Assembly (NCBI GenBank): GCA_946122785.1
Contig: CAMGYJ010000011.1
Location: forward strand, 42,310,513 to 42,374,512
Reading direction: 5' to 3'
Length of the DNA: 64,000 nt
From: Linum tenue
Taxonomy: Eukaryota; Streptophyta; Magnoliopsida; Malpighiales; Linaceae
The notes beneath the pieces were generated by a model. That model was not told the DNA's origin. It saw only the letters and a list, made by a program, of their open reading frames with translations, and searched no databases. Each line of letters opens with the position of its first letter. Positions within the stretch are counted from its first letter, which is position 1. This document shows, one piece after another, positions 55,461 through 64,000 of this stretch. A program made the translations under genes and the position numbers.

Positions 55461-56045
55461 AAAAACCAGATCTAGAAAAGGGGAGTAGGTGACAGGAGAG
55501 GGAGGTAGGGGAAGAGGGTGACCTGGCGACGACGGCAGTGGTGGGAGACGAAGGGCGGCGAGAGGGCTCCGACGGGGAGAGGCTGATTGCGCCGCGGTGG
55601 TCGGAGGGGACGTTGCAACGGCATGAGGTGGAGGGAAACTGAGGATTGCGGGGACGACGCCGATAGAGGGCTGCTGCGGGAGACAGGGGTGGCGGCGCCG
55701 GCAGTGGAGGGCTGCTGCGATGGAGGACGCGCAGTGGTGGAGGGTTGTGGCGGTGGAAGACTGCTGCGGTGGAGGATGGCTACGTGAGAGAGGGGGTGAG
55801 AGGAGTTAGGGTTTTGTTTTTAATTTATATGGGAGGGTAAATGATTGTGTGTGGTAAATCTTTTCCATTCCAAAAATACCCTTCGTTTAATCTTAACCAT
55901 CAATTTGAAGAAAAAAAAGAGACAGGAGAGATGGCGTATCCAATGGTGAGGAGGTGGGTTGTCACCGTATCCCATCCCTCGCATAAGTCATGATAATAAA
56001 GTAATAAACAATGAATTTAAATACTATAAGCTTCTTCAATAATAG
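55461..56045. other. GC-rich GGC/GGA-repeat block, then AT-rich flank
   Basis: 55490-55790 is GC-rich with GTGGAGG and GGCTGCTGCGG words. A 66-codon Gly/Arg frame there is compositional. Such blocks often lie inside Mutator-like ends, but I could not pair terminal repeats. Confidence 0.35.
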
Positions 56046-56299
56046 AATACGATTAGGCTTGGCAACTGGGCCCGAATACCGAGTGCCCGCCCGGGCCTGA
56101 TCCATTTCATGTCGGATTAAATCCGTTTGAATTCAGTAACTCTCCCAACTCTCAATCCACACCCCCACCCATCAACCCTGAACTCCATCAGCAGCAACCT
56201 TTGAATGCTGGTGATGCACCAGCAGCTGCTGTGAATGATGGTAATGTAGTGACTGTTGCTGGTGACGCACCAGTCAATGATGGTGAGCCTTCTTCCGCT

Positions 56300-58232
56300 T
56301 CCATTTGGGGCCAAATGTCCACTAAAAAGCTATGTTTGGCCTCACTTTACTAGGTTTGTTGATAAGGCTGGTGTGATGAAAGCTAGGTGCAAACATTGTC
56401 GTAAGCTGGTAACAAAGGTCGAATTGTTGTCACCACTGACATGTGGACAGTAGGTAATCAGAAGAGAGCTTACATGGCTGTAACTGCTCATTATGTTGAC
56501 AATCAGTGGAACCTTAGGAGCCACTTGCTAAGGTATATGGCTTTTTGACTCTTTCAGTTTTTTTGCTTATGTGTTGTTGTGTATCACAGGTTTCTATATG
56601 TTCCTGCTTCTCATACTAGTGAGAAACTAGCAAGTGTGCATCGAGAGACCCTCATGTCCTGGAATGTGGATTGTAAGTTATCCACTATCACTCTCGATAA
56701 TTGTTCTACAAATGATGCCATGATAGATAAGATTAAGAGAAAGATGGTTCTTTCTGACTTCATAATGAATGGTTCATTGCTGCAAATGAGATGCTCTGCT
56801 CATATTCTCAACTTAATTGTGAAAGATGGGATTGAGAAGATCAGGGAAAGTGTGATATATTGGACTGCAACTCTGAGGAGAGTTGAATTCTTTGATGAGA
56901 CTGCTAAGCAAAAAGATGTTGGTATTTCTACCAAACTTGCACTAGACTGCCCTACTAGGTGGAATTCCACGGTCACTATGCTTGAATGTGCAATTCCATA
57001 CAAGGAAGTGTTCACTCATTTGACTCAGAGAGAACCTAATTATACTTCCTTGCCTACCAGTGATGATTGGAAGTTTGCCACTCTTATTTCCAAAAAACTT
57101 GAGGTTTTCAAAAAACTTTCGGATCTGTTTTCTAGAAGCAATTATCCTACTGCTAATTTGTTCTTTCCAAAGATCTGTGACTTGAAAGTCGAACTGAATG
57201 AGTGGATATTTGGTCCTGATGAGATCATTAGGGCAATGGCTGAAAAAATGTGGATCCACTTCAGCAAATACTGGACTGATATTCATGTGTTGCTTACTGT
57301 GGCTAGGGCTGACTATTTGGTCTGGGCTTTTTGGTTTTATCCAAAACCGGACCGTGTAACCCGGACCGAGACCGGACCTGGACCAGATAGCAAACAATCC
57401 AATCTAATTTTTGGGCTTAGATTTGAGGTGAAAAATCGTTGGGACCGGACCGCAAACCGGATAAAGACCGGATAAAAGAGCCCAACAAAAATTTAACCTC
57501 CTCGGCCTTTTAGGCCTTAGGCCACTCAAATCCCCCCTCAGGCCACTCAAATCCCCACAAGGTCAATCTAAAATAAAGAACAAATTGGGACCAGACCGGT
57601 TCAAGACCGTATTGTATCCAATCCAATCTTTGGTCATTATATTCTCGAAAAGACCGTACAGGGACCGGATCAATTCGGGCCAATTTAACCAAACCGTATA
57701 GCCACCCCTAAATGTGGCTGTTGTGCTTGATCCTGCATACAAGCTAGAGTTAATTGGGTACTATTATGAAAATTTTCAAAGCCTCGATTCTACTCTTGAC
57801 CCTGTGACTATTAAGGCCACAATTTATAATGTGGTACGTGAGTATCAGTTGAAATAGATGGCTAGGGATGATCTTTCTGCCTCCTCTGGTTTTGGAAATG
57901 GTCTTTCTGTTCCTACCTCGAGCGATCTTGGTTTTGAGCTTTATCTAAGTCGAAGGAAAATGTCCAAAACAACTTCACTGTGCTCTGAATTGGACCATTA
58001 TCTGAATGAGGGTGTCTGTCCTCGAGCTCCTAATGTTGGTGTTTTGGATTGGTTGAGGGTGAATGCTGGAAAATACCCTCTGTTGCAAGAGGTAACAAGA
58101 GATTTGCTTGCTGTACCAGTGACCTCTGTGGCCTCAGAGTCAGCCTTCAGCTCTGGTGGTAGGCTGCCAGATCTTTCCCAGAGTAGGCTACACTTTGAAA
58201 CTATTGAGGCAATCATGTGCACCCGTACCTAG
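56300..58232 (+). pseudogene. hAT transposase pseudogene
   Basis: A BED zinc-finger start (VWPHFTRFVDK...CKHCRK, about 56325-56410) runs straight into TTDMWT..QKRAYMAVTAHYVD, so the finger's His part and the region between are deleted. After a small intron (GTATAT donor ~56535, acceptor ~56588) the catalytic region is open to 57303 (LSTITLDNCSTND, RCSAHILNLIVKDG, DCPTRWNST). A 407-bp MITE splits it at 57304-57710. The frame resumes with VVLDPAYKLELI, has an in-frame TAG at 57855-57857, and ends with the hAT C-terminal dimerisation region (LDWLRVNAGKYPLL, PVTSVASESAFSSGGR) at 58230-58232. It cannot make a working protein. Confidence 0.9.
57304..57710. mobile_element. hAT MITE nested in the hAT transposase gene
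   Basis: TAGGGCTGACTATTTGG at the left and inverse of TAGGGGTGGCTATACGG at the right, flanked by 8-bp ACTGTGGC (57296-57303) and AATGTGGC (57711-57718). The interior is rich in GACCGG/CCGGAC words. 407 bp, non-coding. Confidence 0.9.
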
Positions 58233-59115
58233 ATTAAGGATGATATTAGCAAAGGTAAGGGATTTATTTAATTTTTTACATTTCTGTTTGTGGTTCAAAT
58301 ACATTATGAAATTAACTAACTCAATTCTCCTTTCTTTTGTCTGCATATGCTGGAAAGGAAGGGACTAACGGATTGGAAAGTTACTTCTCTGCGTTGACAA
58401 TGGAGGATCCAAGTTGTGAAGACTTTAAGAAAGGAGGTTAGTGAATACTGAACAATTAGCTCAGTAATTTCAATTTCCAAGATAGTGAATACTGAACAAA
58501 TTTGTATGATTTTACAGATTTTCAAATCGTGCCCTCCTGGACTTTGATGCTTGAAGATCAAGCATGTGTTGTGGCTGCTGCTGAGTGCTTGTTTCTGCTG
58601 CTGATGGAGAGTCGCTGCTGCCTACTAGAGATTGGAGAGTTGTTGTTTCTGCTTGTTGGAGACTGGAGAGTTGTTGCTGCTGTTGAATGTTGAACTTGAT
58701 GGCTCATTTCCTTTAAGTTTGTCTTTATGTTTTTTTGTGGATTGGTGGTTTGCTACTTTGTTTCATTGTTTGGATTGAAGTTTAGGAACTTGTTTGTTTC
58801 GATTGGATGCCTTGATCCAATTTTATTTGTTTAGACAGTTTGGATTTGGAAATTGGAATTGGAGTCCTGCCATTTGATTTTTCTCTAAGTAATTTCCAGG
58901 TTGCATTCTTTGCATTTTTTTGGTTTTTTCCAGGCTGACAGTGGTAGCGGGTAAACCCGTTAACCCTGATTGAAGCCCGTTACCTGATGGATTCGAAGTT
59001 GGGCCTGAAAATGAGCCCGACGGAGCTAGTGGGGCGAATTAGGGGAAAGCCAGACAGGCTTTCGGGCGGGTGGCGGATAGGCCCTCCCCGGCCCGTTGCC
59101 AATCCTAAATATGAT

Positions 59116-59380
59116 TGATTTAGTGCGTTGAAAGTACACAGATAATTATAAGCTACATACCCATATTACGAAAGTTGGACCTAACTCTTTTCCATTATTT
59201 GGAGGAAAATATTTCTTCCGTGTCCATCGTGGAAGATTCCTAGTCCATATATTATGGTCATATAATTCTGCTCGGAAATTTTCACACACAAACTACATAT
59301 AATTTATTATCATTCAACAATAAAATAAAAAATATGTTCAATTAGTGAACTAAGCTATAAGATTGTCTTGAACTCCCACC
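59116..59380. other. Short AT-rich interval
   Basis: No feature besides the putative left 5-bp flank CCACC (59376-59380) of the following LTR. Its partner lies beyond the window. Confidence 0.4.
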
Positions 59381-60949
59381 TGTTTTCCGGCGAGAAAACT
59401 TGTGTTGAATTGAGATGGATTGCTCCTTTGACTTCTATGGACAACGATTACTAAGACACGGCTCAAACCTCTTCAAACAAAGTTCGAAAGAGGGTGTTTG
59501 ATTGATGGTTTTTGGGAACGAGATCTAAATTAAATTACTTCTTCCTATGGAGGTTCGACGAGAGCTCCAAACTACGAACTACATCTATGGCTACATGATA
59601 GAGAAAAAGTAAAGGATAAACTTGACATGTGTGTCAGAGTGTTGGTTTTGGAACCTTCTGTCTATGTCGACACCTCCTCTTATTTATAGCCCCGAGGAGG
59701 TAACCGCCATAGAAAACCGCTTGTTGGATAACTGCTACAAAGAACCGCTCCCCCTTCTTCGGTAGAAAACCACCTCATGGATAACTCCCAAAAAGAACCG
59801 CTCCCTGCTTCCTCGGAGTGGTGGTTACTCCTTCAACCGCCTAGGTGCCTCTCTTGAAACCGTCATGGGTTTTGGAGTGTAGCTTTCCTCGCCTGGTCTT
59901 GTTCTGAATCTCGTGCCATGCTAGTTTTTTGACGAGCATGTGGTGTCTCGCAAAAGGGGGTTGTGGTCTTCTTGCCTCGCGGCCATGGAATTCTTACTCA
60001 TGTCCATGGTCTTCTTGTCTTACGACCATGAACTTCTTACTCATGTCCATGACCTTCTTGTCTAACGGTCATGGACCTCGTGAGACATATTCACTAGTGA
60101 TATAATGCTCCATCACCACACCCTTTTTATTTGTGTCCATGGCCCCTCTCATGAGGCGGCATGGACCTCTCAATCGTGCACATGGCCCCTCTTGTGACAC
60201 GGCATGACCTTCTCGATCTCTAGAGGGACATGACCCTCGTTAAAGCGACAAGTCCTTCTCCACACTTAGAATATCTTTGTCTTCTTGGAAGTGTGATTCG
60301 CGGCCTTGCGTCCATGGCCCCTCTCATGACACGGCCATGGATCTCCCAATCATGCACATGGCTCTTCTCTTGAGGTGGCATGGCTTTCTCATACTTAGCA
60401 TTTTTCAATCATACCTAGGGCCTCTTGTCTCGCGTCCATGCCCCTTCTCGTGAGGCGGCACGTGCTTCTCCTTGAAGCGGCATGTACCTCTTCCATACTT
60501 AGTTTATTTTTCAGTCATTAGGCCTTGGTCATGGTGCGGCATGGCCTCTTCGTGAAGTGGCATGCCCTTCTCGAGACTTAGAATATTTTTGACCGTATCG
60601 AGGTCTTCCTTGAGATGTCATGTGCTTCTAAATTCTAGATGGACATGTTTTTGTGTCGTTTGGTCTTGGTTATGAGGCGGCATGGCCTCTTCATTCATGG
60701 CCATGGACTTCTCATACTTAGAAATTTTCATGCCATCTCGTGGCATGGCATGGCCTCTTACGAGAAGCCCATGTCCCTTATTGAATTATGTACATGCTCA
60801 TTCATGAGCTAGTGACTTGGGTATAAAATCAATATCCATAAGGCCTAATTTAAACAACATTAATTGTTATAATGGGTGTGGCCTTATAAACTCGTTGATT
60901 ATCTTGTAACTCACCAATGTGGTACAAGACAAAATTTATGGTGTAAACA
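59381..60949 (-). mobile_element. 3' LTR of a non-autonomous Tat-like element
   Basis: Plus strand TGTTTTCCGGCGAG at 59381 to GGTGTAAACA at 60949, 1569 bp. The first ~325 bp match the LTR entering at 63676 almost base for base. Blocks such as GTTCGAACGAGGGTGTT, CTCCTATGGAGGTTC and GAGAGCTCC also occur in the Tat LTRs at 35.6 and 48.2 kb. The stretch 59930-60780 is an array of GGCATGGCC / CCATGGCC / GGCGGCATG words. Confidence 0.92.
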
Positions 60950-60962
60950 AATGCCCCCCAAC
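60950..60962 (-). promoter_or_regulatory. Polypurine tract
   Basis: Minus strand GTTGGGGGGCATT immediately before TGTTTACACC. It is nearly identical to the tract of the Tat element at 37746-37760. Confidence 0.85.
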
Positions 60963-61553
60963 TATTTAGTGCATAAGGATTATGGACTAAGTAGTTGAGA
61001 CCAACTTAACCACTTATATCCCTTCTCTAACTGATCCTCGAGTAACAAGGCTTGTCTCTACTCACCCATGACCACAGGTTCAATAAAACTTGAAATTTTT
61101 CCTCTAAAACAACACCATGGTACCTACATCTTTCAAGTGGCTAGCTATGCCGCCTATGTTGTCTTCATTCATGTGTAGCCACGAGAAACCCCTGCCTTGT
61201 TGGCTTCTCGTCGACAATTTAGTGAGGCCCCTACACTTTTCTTATTTTACATGCTCAAGTTGGCCATCACTCATCTCCAACCCACGATGCCCTTAGGTCG
61301 TTGGCAACATCAAACTGGTGGCCACTTGGGACAAGACGACATAGCATGGCAAGACACAATCTACGACTCAGTATGCCAAGCCATCACTACGACTTGGTGG
61401 TAAGATCTTCACATCAAAGTCTAATAACTTCGACTCAAAATTTCCACTTTGTTATTTTCTCTCTATTTTTTCTTATATAGCCATGATTGGCTTTTATTAA
61501 TTAATTAATATATATGATATTTATTTATTTAAGATAACAAGGAGTGACAAACG
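60963..61553. other. Internal non-coding region of the non-autonomous element
   Basis: Between the polypurine tract and the end of the repeat-bearing frame. No coding signal and no pol sequence. Confidence 0.5.
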
Positions 61554-62207
61554 TCACTGCTCTCCATCGCCTCTGGCAACAACTAATGCGCCAAAGGTGT
61601 ACACCCACTGCCAAGTCCATGGATTAAAACATACAAGCCATCCATATACCACATGAATCTTTTTCTCTATGGGAGATGACTTTCCATACATTAATTTTGA
61701 ATCTTCTAGCTTACCAGTGGGTGGTATATAATCATCATGTCTAGCCTTGGTGGCCTTGCATGGGGTCTCATGCTCATATGTTTTAGCCACCTTACTTGAC
61801 ATGTCAAGACAACCATGAGTTTTCCTCTGCCTTGGTTGCCTCTTGATTGAGACATGCTTACTCTTCTCATGTTGTTGGAGACGATGTCCAGTCTTGACAA
61901 GTCGGCGACCACCTATGTGGCCCACTTGACTTCGTCTTTCAACCTCCAAAACTTGTTGGCTCCTACCCTTAGCACACGACCATCCATGGTTCTTTGTGAG
62001 GCCATGTCTGGTTTGTGCGCATGATACCTTCTTATGCATGTCCCTATGTCCATCATTCATGATTGATGGCATGTACTTACTACTCATGGACTTGCCCCCC
62101 TGTTCACACTTAGCCAAACTTGCATACTTATCACAAGCATGTGTAGGTTGAAATTCTTTTAGATTCTTGGACATGCCCCCTACTCCATTATTCATGGTGG
62201 GTGACAT
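61554..62207 (-). pseudogene. Continuation of the gag-like frame (repeat region)
   Basis: In phase with the frame 63638-62235 and separated from it only by a TAA at 62235-62237. It contains more of the same degenerate repeats (THACDKYASLAK, GGMS, IMNDGHRDM), then Lys/Arg/His-rich sequence. No known domain. It may be the former C-terminal part of one ~700-codon protein, or merely open repetitive DNA. Confidence 0.5.
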
Positions 62208-62234
62208 GCCTCCTTGCCCATACTTAGCTAAATT

Positions 62235-63638
62235 TTAAACACTACGAGAACTCTTTTTGGCTTTCCCACATCTTTTCTTGTTGGACTTGACCTCATATCC
62301 ACTGTTTCCGATTGGTTGCATATCCTCTTGTCCAGACTTAACCATAGTTTTACACTTATAAAGGTCATGGGTGGCTTGTGGTTGTTGTGTCTTCCAAGAC
62401 ATGCCCCCTACTTCATACTTCATGATGGGTGACACTAACATGCCCCCATGTCTAGACTTAGCCAAACTAGCATGCTTATCACAAACATGTGTGGCTTGGA
62501 CTTCATATGACTTTTTGGACATGCGTTGTCCATAATTAGCCAAATTTTCAAATCTGCAATAACTTTTTATGGCTTTCTTGCGTCGTGACTTGTTAGATAT
62601 GCCCCAATTTCCACTACAAGTGGTTGGATGCATGCCCCCATTTCCAAACTTAGCCAAATTAGCATGCTTAGCACAAGCATGTGTTGCTTGTAATTGATGT
62701 GGTCTCTTAGACATCACATGCCCCCTAGATGGACGTTTAGGCTTCACCTTGTGGGAAGTTAGACTTTCATGCCCCCCTTGCTGAGCTCTTGGTGTTTTGA
62801 ATCCATCAGAATCGCTTCTCTGTCTACTCAATAGTGGTGGCTTCGGTGGTGGGCAAGCATGTAGTGGTACTTGTTCCACATTGAATGGATCTTCACCATC
62901 TCGTCCATTGACAAGTATCTCATCTGATCTCGTCTCGTGAACAAGCGGTTGAATATCACCTTGTACATACAAGACCCCATGATTGGTGTTCAAAGTGGAG
63001 GTGGACCTCTCACCATAACTATCACACTGAGGGAGTGGTTTGCTTGCCACTGGAGGTGACAAGCTCTTCTGCCATAGTTGGCCATTCTGGTCATTATCAG
63101 AAGAGTTTGTACCATCTAGTGGCAAATCTCTTGATTGAACCACTTGCTTTATCAAAAGGTGTTTCAAATCATTGAAATCATCATTATTTTTGTTAAAAAA
63201 CTCTATAAGTTGACTTAAACGATTATCTAGATGAGAAGTGAGAGATACTAGGCGGAGGCTTACTTGTTGGGCACCACGATGAAGGCCGACTAGGCATCCC
63301 TCCGAGGAATAACGATGTTCCTCCATGGCACGGACGTTCTCCACCCTCAACATGCGGTTCTCCTCCATGGCTTGACGGTTCTCCGCCATCATCTTGCGGT
63401 TCTCCTCCAAGGCTTGACGATTCTCCACCATCATCTTGCGGTCTTCCTCCAATATTTTGTGAAGTAACTTGATGTTGGTGGTTATATCAACACTTGGTGC
63501 CGCCGGTGACGAAGTCTCCACCACGCCATTGTTTCCGGCAACATCCTTCATCTCTTGGCCAAATTCAAACTTAGCCACGTGCTTCTTCACAAGCCCAGGT
63601 AAGAGATCACCTTCTTGTTGTCTCTGTCTTGGAGCCAT
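62235..63638 (-). CDS. Gag-like protein of the non-autonomous Tat relative
   Basis: I take ATG 63638 (MAPRQRQ), which follows the primer site by ~15 bp; a longer open frame upstream runs into the LTR. 467 codons. Residues ~60-120 are a Met/Arg/Glu-rich coiled coil made of 14-residue repeats (63319-63444). Then come SHLDNRLSQLIEFF, DFNDLKHLL and SRDLPLDG, matching the N-terminal region of the Tat gag at 46661-48022. The capsid domain itself (AFAWY, ARMRQQPGE type motifs) is not found. The C-terminal half has degenerate repeats around ATHxCxKHASLAK...GGM. Protease, RT and integrase are absent, so mobility would need proteins from a relative. Confidence 0.65.
   Translation of the reverse strand: MAPRQRQQEGDLLPGLVKKHVAKFEFGQEMKDVAGNNGVVETSSPAAPSVDITTNIKLLHKILEEDRKMMVENRQALEENRKMMAENRQAMEENRMLRVENVRAMEEHRYSSEGCLVGLHRGAQQVSLRLVSLTSHLDNRLSQLIEFFNKNNDDFNDLKHLLIKQVVQSRDLPLDGTNSSDNDQNGQLWQKSLSPPVASKPLPQCDSYGERSTSTLNTNHGVLYVQGDIQPLVHETRSDEILVNGRDGEDPFNVEQVPLHACPPPKPPLLSRQRSDSDGFKTPRAQQGGHESLTSHKVKPKRPSRGHVMSKRPHQLQATHACAKHANLAKFGNGGMHPTTCSGNWGISNKSRRKKAIKSYCRFENLANYGQRMSKKSYEVQATHVCDKHASLAKSRHGGMLVSPIMKYEVGGMSWKTQQPQATHDLYKCKTMVKSGQEDMQPIGNSGYEVKSNKKRCGKAKKSSRSV
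63319..63444 (-). repeat. Three tandem 42-bp units in the gag-like ORF
   Basis: Units 63319-63360, 63361-63402 and 63403-63444, each starting TCCTCCA(T/A)GGC on the plus strand. Each encodes a 14-residue ENRxMMAENRQAxE-type coiled-coil repeat. Confidence 0.9.
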
Positions 63639-63652
63639 CATATCAAACACAA

Positions 63653-63671
63653 GGTCCCACCGGGCGTGCCA
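63653..63671 (-). promoter_or_regulatory. Primer binding site
   Basis: Minus strand TGGCACGCCCGGTGGGACC, four bases from the LTR edge. It has the CCA-complementary TGG start and matches the primer-site sequence commonly seen in plant Tat elements. I do not assign the tRNA with certainty. Confidence 0.85.
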
Positions 63672-63675
63672 AATT

Positions 63676-64000
63676 TGTTTTCCGACGAGAAAAATTGTGT
63701 TGAATTGAGATGGATTGCACCTTTGACTTCTATGGACAAGGATTACTAAGACACGGCTCAAACCTCTTCAAACAAAGTTCGAACGAGGGTGTTTGATTGA
63801 TGGTTTTTGGGAACGAGATCTAAATTAAATTACTTCTACTCCTATGGAGGTTCGGCGAGAGCTCCAAACTACGAACTACATATATGGCTACATGATAGAG
63901 AAAAAGTAAAGGATAAACTTGACATGTGTGTCAGAGTGTTGGTTTTGGAACCTTCTGTCTCTGTCGACCCCTCCTCTTATTTATAGCCCCGAGGAGGTAA
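63676..64000 (-). mobile_element. 5' LTR of the non-autonomous Tat-like element, cut by window edge
   Basis: TGTTTTCCGACGAG at 63676. It matches 59381-59705 with about a dozen differences, including a 3-bp indel in CTTCTACTCC. Only the first 325 bp (the U5 side) are in the window. Confidence 0.92.

Larger units (their letters stand above)
56054..59107 (+). mobile_element. hAT transposon, decayed, ~3.05 kb
   Basis: Ends TAGGCTTGGCAACTGGGCC and the inverse of TAGGATTGGCAACGGGCC, flanked by 8-bp AATACGAT (56046-56053) and AATATGAT (59108-59115), one mismatch. It contains the transposase remnant 56300-58232. A CTG-rich stretch lies at 58560-58690. Both ends carry GGGCCCG / GCCCG words. An 8-bp target and TAGG ends fit the hAT superfamily. 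Confidence 0.93.

Overview
The window is nuclear DNA of a flowering plant. The evidence is Athila- and Tat-lineage Ty3/gypsy retrotransposons, PIF/Harbinger, hAT, Mutator-like and CACTA DNA transposons, L1-type LINE debris, Helitron-like termini, and a spliced plant histidine-phosphotransfer (AHP) gene with GT..AG introns. I cannot name the species. Most of the sequence is nested mobile DNA. I see no rRNA, tRNA, CRISPR or bacterial-type operon.

Layout. 1-828 is an Athila-like LTR inserted into a PIF/Harbinger transposase gene. The remains of that gene and its Myb/SANT-like partner lie at 829-3179, with a hAT-type MITE in the partner's intron. About 5300-14042 is an Athila element on the minus strand: 5' LTR 12694-14042, tRNA-Asp-type primer site, gag, an open 1379-codon pol, and a decayed downstream ORF. 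Its 3' LTR was not found. 14043-14113 is a duplicated TATA-box segment, followed by a Helitron-like 3' end. 14.2-25 kb is a mosaic of a Mutator-like element (16128-17285), two foldback MITEs (17571-18206, 18684-19395), a duplicated ~1 kb unit and an F-box exon fragment.

25.2-32.2 kb holds two spliced genes on the plus strand: an RPA-like OB-fold protein (25223-26587) and an intact AHP-type cytokinin phosphorelay protein (27415-28331). A plus-strand Helitron-like 3' terminus follows at 32231-32234. 33089-34708 is a CACTA element. 35638-50297 is a young, full-length Tat element on the minus strand with TSD AGACC. It carries gag, protease, RT, two RNase H domains and integrase, plus an antisense ORF with a plant mobile domain. 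It split the transcribed 5' region of an unrecognised minus-strand gene whose TATA box is at 50759-50769.

50.8-56 kb holds a retroposed fragment, a Harbinger MITE, a truncated LINE and unassigned DNA. 56054-59107 is a decayed hAT transposon that itself contains a hAT MITE. 59381 to the window end is a non-autonomous Tat relative with a gag-like frame but no pol. It shares its polypurine tract, LTR blocks and gag N-terminus with the Tat element at 35-50 kb, so the two look like a non-autonomous/autonomous pair.

Most noteworthy: the intact AHP gene beside an RPA-like gene and a Helitron terminus; the antisense plant-mobile-domain ORF in the Tat element; and the fact that each of four LTR types carries its own reiterated short palindromic motif.
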